From Acidobacteriaceae bacterium (GTDB taxonomy: Bacteria; Acidobacteriota; Terriglobia; Bryobacterales; Bryobacteraceae): a stretch of DNA of 5,768 bases. Of this stretch, positions 1 through 4,996 are shown one piece after another. Position 1 is the stretch's first letter. Each line of letters starts with the position of its first letter. The notes below the pieces were generated by a model, which worked only from the letters and a program-made list of their open reading frames with translations, did no database searches and had not been told where the DNA came from. Location: positions 1 to 5,768 of the forward strand of contig JAFAZU010000643.1 in the NCBI GenBank assembly GCA_019239585.1, given 5' to 3'. A program made the translations under genes and the position numbers.

Positions 1-1380
1 CCCTCCGATAACTGCCAGCTCAAAACCCGATTGCAGGGCAAACTGCTCCAAGTGCCCAACCCAATGACCGGGCGCTAATGCCAGATGATGCACCGCGCCA
101 GCCTCGCACCAATCTTCATAGGCGGTGACGGCAGAGTGCCTGTTAAAACGAAACGCAGCATGAAACACGCCGATTTGTAAGGGCGGTGATGCTTCCAGTG
201 TTCCCTCTGCTGCTATCATTCGATAGCACTTATCCGATGCTCGCGGTGTGAAACTTAATATCGTCGCGGGTCCACGAAACGGTTCAAAGCGAAGCGATGC
301 GCCTCGTCCGCATTGACCCCGGAAGTTCTCGTTTCCTGCAATTACTACTGGACCGGTCGGCGCGCCGAAATTCCCTTCACCGCCGTTGGCAAGCAGGACC
401 AAGTTGCGTTCTCTATCCACAAAATCGAGTTCGGCGTACAATACCCAACCGCTCAGGTCCTGCAGGATCTTCATGGCAATCGCAGTAGGCAGGTCGCCGG
501 TGCAGGAAAAGGGACGTCCTCCTGATGTGTGTCTAGAGACGGCATAACAGGCCGTTACCCCAATCGCCGGGTTCTGAAGGCAGTTTGCACCGTGGCAGTT
601 GAAAGCGCCGCCATCGAGTTGATATTCATTTACGATGACATCCAATGCCAGTGACAGACGCGCTGAACGCGAGAGTTCATCTTCGGTAAGCTCCACTATC
701 TCGTGTGATTGCACAATCTCTGTCTCTCGTGCGGCTACGCTCGTTGCGGATTGAGCCTGATAAGCGTGCAAAATCTCCGAGCTCGGAATGTCGGTCACGG
801 GGGCGCCCAGCCATTTCGATGCGTTGAGGGCGACATCGGTCATCTGCTCAAACGGGCTGCCAATCCTTCCCAACCGGGCACGCCGGAGTGCATTCCACAC
901 CGCGGCAGACTCGACTGTCAGCTTCAGCTTTGGGGGAAACGGATCTTCAAAACAACTGAAACCCACGCGAAAGAAATGTCCTTCCCGCATTAATGTATTG
1001 GCAAGCGCTTGGATGCCTAGACTCCCGCTGTTCCGAATGAGCTTTGCTATATCGTAATCGCATTGGAGGCGACAATCCGGCTGAACCTGCCAGAGACACA
1101 CGGGCAAAGACAACTCACGCAAAGCCGCCCATGCGAGCGCGCCAAAGGTCGCAACGGCTGGTGCAACTACCACAGCATCGAGATTTTTCCCAGCAAATGT
1201 TTTGCCCGCCTGTCTCCCTTCCTCTTCCGTGGTAATAAGGCCGCCGTCGACAATATCAAATTCACTGCGGAGCTTTTCGGATATTGCTCCGGCAAACGCG
1301 ATCTTCTCCCCTCGCAAAGGCACGATCGTTTCGTAAAACGAAACATACGGAACCAGCAGTCCGACTCGGGGACGGATCAT
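1..1380 (-). CDS. L-fucose/L-arabinose isomerase-family protein, C-terminus cut by the window edge
   Basis: The minus-strand frame is open from ATG at 1380 to the window edge (460 codons, no stop), so only the C-terminal end is missing. The N-terminus (RVGLLVPYVSFYETIVPL, residues 5-22) and the segment EEEGRQAGKTFAGKNLDAVVVAP (residues 52-74, split here as EEEGRQAGK and LDAVVVAP) resemble the N-terminal fold of ketol isomerases acting on arabinose or fucose. The end (HHLALAPGH, 431-439, then LEQFALQSGFELAVI) aligns from memory with the E. coli AraA C-terminus, where HH starts the last metal-ligand segment; probably fewer than about 30 residues are missing. Such enzymes interconvert aldoses and ketoses in the cytoplasm using Mn2+. 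Here CTGD (293-296) replaces the usual EGD and R354 seems to stand where AraA has a ligand His, while E335 and H431/H432 remain, so isomerase activity is doubtful. The start overlaps the stop of the upstream gene (ATGA) and no Shine-Dalgarno sequence precedes it, which suggests translational coupling. Family membership is fairly sure; the substrate is unknown. Confidence -1.
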   Translation of the reverse strand, partial: MIRPRVGLLVPYVSFYETIVPLRGEKIAFAGAISEKLRSEFDIVDGGLITTEEEGRQAGKTFAGKNLDAVVVAPAVATFGALAWAALRELSLPVCLWQVQPDCRLQCDYDIAKLIRNSGSLGIQALANTLMREGHFFRVGFSCFEDPFPPKLKLTVESAAVWNALRRARLGRIGSPFEQMTDVALNASKWLGAPVTDIPSSEILHAYQAQSATSVAARETEIVQSHEIVELTEDELSRSARLSLALDVIVNEYQLDGGAFNCHGANCLQNPAIGVTACYAVSRHTSGGRPFSCTGDLPTAIAMKILQDLSGWVLYAELDFVDRERNLVLLANGGEGNFGAPTGPVVIAGNENFRGQCGRGASLRFEPFRGPATILSFTPRASDKCYRMIAAEGTLEASPPLQIGVFHAAFRFNRHSAVTAYEDWCEAGAVHHLALAPGHWVGHLEQFALQSGFELAVIGG

Positions 1381-2135
1381 ACGGATGCAGAGGCGGAACC
1401 GGGCTGGGCCGTGGCGCGCCGTGGCGGCTTGGTTTTGCCAATGCGTTCGTAATATTCTTCTGGGATATCGTCAGGATCTTTATAGATGTACCAGGTACAG
1501 GGATCTCCCGGATTTTCCGGGTACTGGGTAATTCGGTTCGGATATCCGAAATGCTCAATCGGAAGAATCTCATTCACCAGCGAACAATGAGAGCAGTATA
1601 AACAGACATTCTTCTTCCCCCAAGTCCAGGAGTGAGCTTCCTTGGCGGACTCCACCTCACGGCCCGCTGCTGCCGCGCTCCGACGTAGAGCGCCTCCGCT
1701 GCCACAGGGGTCCCATTGGAAGACGAATCGCTCTTTTTCCTCAGTTAGCGTGAAATCACCTTTGCGGGCAGGTCCATCCAGGTGACAACGCATCCCCTCC
1801 GCCGTCAGTTGCACGCGCTCTTCTAACGACATCTTGTTGTAGGCCTCATACCGCTCGGCAAACCAGGTACCGAGAGCGGCACGGAAGGCGTATTCGACCT
1901 GTTCTTCTCCATAGGTCTTCGCGATGTAGGCGAGTAGATCCTGCACATAATGCACATAAATATCGTGTACCACCTGCATCTCGGTGCGAAAGTACTCCAC
2001 CATCGCTTTGGCCTCTTCCGAACGGCCCTTGTCGATCAAATCGTCGATAACATGAACTGTGCCGACCCCTAACTCCTCAATGCCCTCCTTACGAATCATT
2101 CGTCCCAGAATGTTCGAAAACTGGAGATTTGCCAT
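1377..2135 (-). CDS. Uncharacterised Cys-rich protein with CGSGG and CxxCxxC motifs
   Basis: This is a 252-residue soluble protein with no signal peptide or membrane segment. Residues 1-115 are mostly charged and helical in character. The C-terminal half carries the motif WDPCGSGGALRR (141-152), then W170/W172, the cluster CLYCSHC (178-184), the segment ILPIEHFGYP (190-199) and DPCTWYIYKDPDDIPEEYY (211-229). The tail after residue 236 is low-complexity. Six cysteines (117, 144, 178, 181, 184, 213) and nearby histidines (118, 168, 183, 195) could hold a metal or Fe-S centre; that is inference. I recall similar conserved CGSGG...YC-HC proteins of unknown function but cannot name the family. The start at 2135 is chosen because GGAGG lies six bases upstream; an in-frame ATG at 2303 would lie inside the upstream gene. 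The gene follows the regulator by 106 bp and its stop overlaps the start of the isomerase-like gene. A role in redox sensing or as an accessory to its neighbour is possible but unproven. Confidence -1.
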   Translation of the reverse strand: MANLQFSNILGRMIRKEGIEELGVGTVHVIDDLIDKGRSEEAKAMVEYFRTEMQVVHDIYVHYVQDLLAYIAKTYGEEQVEYAFRAALGTWFAERYEAYNKMSLEERVQLTAEGMRCHLDGPARKGDFTLTEEKERFVFQWDPCGSGGALRRSAAAAGREVESAKEAHSWTWGKKNVCLYCSHCSLVNEILPIEHFGYPNRITQYPENPGDPCTWYIYKDPDDIPEEYYERIGKTKPPRRATAQPGSASASV

Positions 2136-2141
2136 AGCTGT

Positions 2142-2146
2142 CCTCC
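2142..2146 (-). promoter_or_regulatory. Ribosome binding site GGAGG that decides the start at 2135
   Basis: On the minus strand GGAGG is followed by six bases (ACAGCT) and then ATG at 2135. This is close to ideal spacing. It favours the 252-residue form of the Cys-rich protein over an in-frame 308-residue form that begins inside the preceding gene. Confidence -1.
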
Positions 2147-2178
2147 ATCTTATGCCGATAGTGAAACCGATCACTGTA

Positions 2179-2207
2179 CCTCTAAGAAACTCGGATTGTC
2201 TTGCCAA
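2179..2207 (-). promoter_or_regulatory. Weak sigma70-like promoter candidate upstream of the Cys-rich gene
   Basis: On the minus strand TTGGCA (2202-2207) is followed after 17 bases by TAGAGG (2179-2184). The -35 box matches the consensus at five of six positions but the -10 box at only three, so this is a weak guess. If real, the Cys-rich and isomerase-like genes could be transcribed without the regulator gene, from a start point inside the 106-bp gap. Confidence -1.
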
Positions 2208-2208
2208 G

Positions 2209-2227
2209 TAAAGCTGAATTTGCTTTA
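2209..2227. repeat. Small inverted repeat just after the regulator stop
   Basis: TAAAGC (2209-2214) and GCTTTA (2222-2227) are perfect six-base arms around a seven-base loop. They lie 14 bases past the regulator stop on the minus strand, in the gap before the Cys-rich gene. The stem is AT-rich and lacks a following T tract, so it is more likely a weak RNA hairpin or chance than an intrinsic terminator. Confidence -1.
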
Positions 2228-2241
2228 AATTGCTCCTTTCA

Positions 2242-3093
2242 TCAGCTTTGATTTGAGACTGGGTCCACATATTTGATAAGCAGCACTTCGTTACCAACTT
2301 CACTGTAGATCAGCTCGTCTACAGTACCGCCCGCCAGAAGAAGACCGAAACCTCCCGGTCGCATTCCTCTCTCTTCGCGCTGCATAACATGAGCCAAGGG
2401 ATCATGATGAGGATGGGCGGTAGCTGCGTGGGTCAGCGCTTCATGGCGAAAGCCAGCTCCTGGATCGCGCACATGAAAAACTAGGGCTCTTCCCGTACGA
2501 ACGGCGGTGACCTCAACCACCTGTTCGGAATTAAAAGCTGCTCCATGCTCCATAGCATTCAGTAAAATCTCACGTAAGGCTTGCATCATTTCCTGGCGTG
2601 TGTCCTCAGGCATTTGAAAACTAAGCTCTTTTGCAAAGGTCATGAGGCGTTCAGCGGTAAGCAGACGGCAGTTTACACGGATCGACACCCAGCCGGGTTT
2701 AGCCGATATCACTTGCATGTCTTCTCGCCAGTAACTGTCGGACGCGGCGCGAGAGGCTAATTCCGCAATTTCGCCGGCAACAAACGGAGGTGTAAAGCAA
2801 GCGAAGACTCGGGCACGCAGGGCCGCAATGACGCTGGTCGGATTACTTTGACGAGCCAGGACGATGCATTTAACCCCAGGTCTAATCATTCGCATCTCTT
2901 CCAACAACGCCAAATCTTCTTCGACAGCAGTGTCAGGGCTAGTAATCACTACTCCGAACGATCGTATACGCAATCGCTGCAGGGTATCAGCATTCCCGGC
3001 CGAATATTCAATGGGAAGACCAGCGGCAGAAAGTGCGGCCCCAATCTCGTTGCTTATAGGAGAATGACTATTAATGATTAATACCCGACTCAT
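2242..3093 (-). CDS. Degenerate receiver domain fused to an anti-sigma-type HATPase (RsbW-like)
   Basis: This is a 283-residue cytoplasmic regulator. Residues 3-118 have the receiver fold (VLIINSH first strand, FGVVIT third strand, KCIVLA fourth strand), but the phosphorylation residues are lost: N8-S9 replace the acidic pair, S52 stands at the phospho-acceptor Asp position, and P102 replaces the conserved Lys before P-F. Residues about 125-278 form a GHKL ATPase domain with an N box (E175, N179, H183, G184), a G1 box (DPGAGF, 210-215) and a G2 box (GGFGLLLAGG, 247-256), ending in GNEVLLIKYVDP. In this family such domains bind ATP and act as serine kinases or sequestering partners for anti-anti-sigma factors. 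No histidine-kinase dimerisation helix is visible. The ATP-lid region has six His between 217 and 235. The start is the only one that keeps the receiver whole, but no clear Shine-Dalgarno precedes it. It heads the minus-strand block and is divergent from the oxidoreductase. Its partner is not in the window. Confidence -1.
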   Translation of the reverse strand: MSRVLIINSHSPISNEIGAALSAAGLPIEYSAGNADTLQRLRIRSFGVVITSPDTAVEEDLALLEEMRMIRPGVKCIVLARQSNPTSVIAALRARVFACFTPPFVAGEIAELASRAASDSYWREDMQVISAKPGWVSIRVNCRLLTAERLMTFAKELSFQMPEDTRQEMMQALREILLNAMEHGAAFNSEQVVEVTAVRTGRALVFHVRDPGAGFRHEALTHAATAHPHHDPLAHVMQREERGMRPGGFGLLLAGGTVDELIYSEVGNEVLLIKYVDPVSNQS

Positions 3094-3127
3094 GGCGTGA
3101 GACGATAAACAAGATCATTTTAATGGA

Positions 3128-3151
3128 GAATGGTTCATATCTAAACCGTTC
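3128..3151. promoter_or_regulatory. Candidate operator dyad in the divergent intergenic region
   Basis: GAATGGTT (3128-3135) and AACCGTTC (3144-3151) match as inverted repeats at seven of eight positions around an eight-base centre (CATATCTA). The dyad sits in the 160-bp AT-rich space between the two divergent genes, 35 to 58 bases upstream of the regulator ATG, where a repressor or activator could affect both. No regulator with a DNA-binding domain is present in the window. One imperfect dyad is weak evidence. Confidence -1.
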
Positions 3152-3226
3152 CACATCGGATGCCGGACATTTAGACAGTGCATTTGTTCGACATAAGTTT
3201 GTTTATAAATGTCATGATTTCCGATC

Positions 3227-3257
3227 AGGAAAGATCGCCATGGACGCAAATTTGTGA
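3227..3257 (+). promoter_or_regulatory. Shine-Dalgarno plus five-codon minicistron overlapping the GTG start
   Basis: AGGAAAG (3227-3233) is well placed for an ATG at 3240 but not for the GTG at 3254, which lies 23 bases beyond the AGGA core. The ATG opens a five-codon frame (MDANL) whose TGA (3255-3257) overlaps the GTG of the oxidoreductase in the sequence GTGA. This looks like a leader minicistron that delivers ribosomes to the GTG by stop-start coupling. The alternative is a one-base sequencing or mutational frameshift that separated the original start from its gene. Confidence -1.
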
Positions 3258-4318
3258 AAAAGTATGATTTAGCGGTTGTTGGTGGTGGACCAGCGGGGCT
3301 TGCGGTAGCTCTGGCAGCCCGTAATGAGGGGTTGCATGTCGCGGTTGCCGAAGCCGGTCGTCCGCCTCTCGACAAAGCCTGCGGCGAGGGATTGATGGCC
3401 CATTCTCTTGCTGCCCTGCGTAAGCTGGGAGTTCATCTCAGCGTTGATGATGGCGCTCCGTTTAAGGGTATCCGTTTTATGGGAGCAAACCATACGGTTG
3501 GCGCAGAGTTTCTCGGAGGAGCGGCGCTTGCTGTTCGCCGCACAACTTTGCACGCCAGATTGGTTGAGCGGGCGGAGTCAGCAGGCGTTGAAATACATTG
3601 GGGTTCTCCGGTGTGCGGGTTAGAGGGGAGCCAAGTGATTTGCCGCAGTATGCGGCTGGCGGCGCGATGGATCGTTGGGGCGGATGGGTTACATTCAAAG
3701 GTCCGACGATTAGCAGGCTTAAACCACTTTGTCTGGAATCGCCAACGCGTCGGGTTGCGCCAACATTTCGCAGTAAGGCCCTGGTCGGATTCTGTTGATG
3801 TGCACTGGGGCGCAGGGTGTCAATGCTATGTCACGCCGATTGGTTCCGAAGAAGTTTCCATTGCGTTTCTCTGCCGGAAGGAGCAGGCTTGTTTCCGTGA
3901 TCTGCTGCGGACGTTTCCGGAAGTCGCTGACCGGATCGGAGGCGCCAAGCCGACCAGCAGCGTGCGCGGAGGGGTGACGGCTTTACGAAAGGTTCGGCGA
4001 ATTTACAAGGAAAATGTTGTTCTGGTGGGGGATGCGGCGGGAAGCGTGGACGCCATTACGGGGCAGGGAATTGGATTGGCATTTCAGCAGGCGCTGGCGC
4101 TGGCCGAGGCATTGACGACCGGAAAGTTAAGCCGGTACGAACGTCAATTTGCTGCGATTATGCGGCGTCCGATGCTGATGGGGACAGGTTTAACGCTGTT
4201 GGGCGAGTGTGGACGCGCCCGTGAAGTTCTCCTCAGGTTCTTGGCAGGTAAGCCAGCAAATTTTGAGAGATTGCTGGCTTTGCACGTCGGTGGTCCTCGT
4301 TACGCCGCTTTGGATTGA
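3254..4318 (+). CDS. FAD-dependent oxidoreductase, geranylgeranyl reductase / class A monooxygenase type
   Basis: This is a 354-residue flavoprotein with a Rossmann FAD site at the extreme N-terminus (VVGGGPAG, 8-15, with E33 ending the second strand). It also has the CGEGLM motif (43-48) typical of geranylgeranyl-reductase-like proteins, VRRTTLHARL (94-103), the DG motif GADGLHSKVRR (142-152), and the GD motif VGDAAGSVDAITGQGIGLAFQ, given here in two parts: VGDAAGSVD (258-266) and AITGQGIGLAF (267-277). Family members oxidise or reduce lipophilic or aromatic substrates with FAD and NAD(P)H. Similar proteins are often found beside type III polyketide synthases, but none is seen here, so the substrate is unknown. 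No transmembrane segment is evident. The start is GTG at 3254; it cannot be much later without losing the FAD motif. The gene stands alone on the plus strand, divergent from the regulator, and its 3' end overlaps the aldolase gene tail to tail by 19 bp. Confidence -1.
   Translation: MKKYDLAVVGGGPAGLAVALAARNEGLHVAVAEAGRPPLDKACGEGLMAHSLAALRKLGVHLSVDDGAPFKGIRFMGANHTVGAEFLGGAALAVRRTTLHARLVERAESAGVEIHWGSPVCGLEGSQVICRSMRLAARWIVGADGLHSKVRRLAGLNHFVWNRQRVGLRQHFAVRPWSDSVDVHWGAGCQCYVTPIGSEEVSIAFLCRKEQACFRDLLRTFPEVADRIGGAKPTSSVRGGVTALRKVRRIYKENVVLVGDAAGSVDAITGQGIGLAFQQALALAEALTTGKLSRYERQFAAIMRRPMLMGTGLTLLGECGRAREVLLRFLAGKPANFERLLALHVGGPRYAALD
4250..4280 (-). terminator. Perfect 10-bp inverted repeat after the aldolase gene, candidate terminator
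   Basis: AAGCCAGCAA (4250-4259) and TTGCTGGCTT (4271-4280) are perfect ten-base arms around an 11-base loop. On the minus strand the hairpin begins 20 bases after the aldolase stop, the expected place for a transcript end. It lies inside the oxidoreductase coding sequence (its codons specify residues around KPANFERLLAL). Only a short T run follows the stem on the minus strand, so it may be a weak or factor-assisted terminator, or an RNA 3'-end stabiliser. Confidence -1.
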
Positions 4319-4956
4319 AAGTCGGTTATTTTCTGGCGGAACTGGCGGGCGCGGTCTACCAGGGCGTCATATCTGCGTTCGGCGATGATCTTGGCGTCGA
4401 TCAACTCAGAGCCGACACCGACGGCACTGCAACCGGCAGCCAGGAAATCGGAGACGGTTTCGATGTTGACTCCGCCAGTGGGCACAAACTCAATGTCGGG
4501 GAAAGGGCCTTTGAGGGCTTTGATGTACTTTGCTCCTCCCAGGGCGCTACAAGGAAAGACCTTGATGCCGTCCGCTCCGGCGCTCCAGGCAGTGACGATC
4601 TCGGTAGGCGTTAGAGCGCCGGGAAAGATAGGTTTTGAGTAGCGTTTTGCTAGCTCTACCGTTGCCAAATTCAGGCTGGGAGTGACGAAAAAGTTGGCTC
4701 CTGCCAGCATACAGGCACGGGCGGTTTCGGGGTCCAGCACGGTTCCGGCGCCGAGGAGGATGCGGTCGCCGAAACGGTCGGCCACTCGTTCCAGGGCTTT
4801 AATGGCTCCTTTGACCGTCATGGTGATCTCGGCGCACGGGATGCCGCCTTCATCCATTGCTTCGACGGCCCGTACCGCTGATTCAGCGTCGGTGGTGCGA
4901 ACAATGGGAACAATTGCGATATCTTTGATCTGTTGTAGTATGGCTGCGGCTTTCAT
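4300..4956 (-). CDS. eda: KDPG/KHG aldolase family protein
   Basis: This 218-residue protein spans the usual length of the family (E. coli Eda has 213). Family enzymes cleave 2-keto-3-deoxy-6-phosphogluconate to pyruvate and glyceraldehyde-3-phosphate (Entner-Doudoroff pathway) or 4-hydroxy-2-oxoglutarate to pyruvate and glyoxylate, in the cytoplasm. Visible hallmarks are IVPIVR (15-20), the catalytic Glu in AEITMT (E43), GAGTVLDPE (69-77), FVTPSLN (90-96), FPGALTPTE (111-119), the Schiff-base Lys in GIKVFPCSALGG (K132) and VPTGGV (158-163). E. coli Arg49, a phosphate contact in the EVTLRT segment, is Thr47 here, so a different or broader 2-keto-3-deoxy acid substrate is possible. ATG at 4956 has a modest GGGA sequence five bases upstream. 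The gene follows the lytic transglycosylase by 40 bp on the same strand and probably shares its transcript. The family is certain; the exact substrate is not. Confidence -1.
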   Translation of the reverse strand: MKAAAILQQIKDIAIVPIVRTTDAESAVRAVEAMDEGGIPCAEITMTVKGAIKALERVADRFGDRILLGAGTVLDPETARACMLAGANFFVTPSLNLATVELAKRYSKPIFPGALTPTEIVTAWSAGADGIKVFPCSALGGAKYIKALKGPFPDIEFVPTGGVNIETVSDFLAAGCSAVGVGSELIDAKIIAERRYDALVDRARQFRQKITDFQSKAA

Positions 4957-4996
4957 ATGTTTCCCACAAATCGTAGCGCACCAAGAGGCGAGTTGC

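Noticed and set aside
297..1601. Several plus-strand open frames of 60-130 codons, and a minus-strand frame at 1262-1573
   Set aside because: All lie across the minus-strand isomerase-like and Cys-rich genes, whose translations show clear family-like motifs. The short frames show no recognisable motifs or ribosome sites.
2229..2246. A five-codon frame (MKGAI) whose ATG overlaps the regulator stop in TGATGA
   Set aside because: It has no ribosome site of its own and ends long before the Cys-rich gene, so it is likely chance.
1377..2303. A longer 308-residue form of the Cys-rich protein starting at 2303
   Set aside because: The extra 56 residues begin inside the regulator's coding sequence, look non-conserved, and lack the strong GGAGG found just before 2135.
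3184..3210. Promoter-like TTGTTC and TATAAA pair on the plus strand ahead of the oxidoreductase
   Set aside because: The spacer is only 14 bases, too short for a sigma70 promoter, and the TATAAA could be chance in an AT-rich spacer.
3115..3553. Minus-strand open frames of 86 and 94 codons over the start of the oxidoreductase
   Set aside because: They are antisense to the FAD-binding motif region and show no motifs or suitable ribosome sites.
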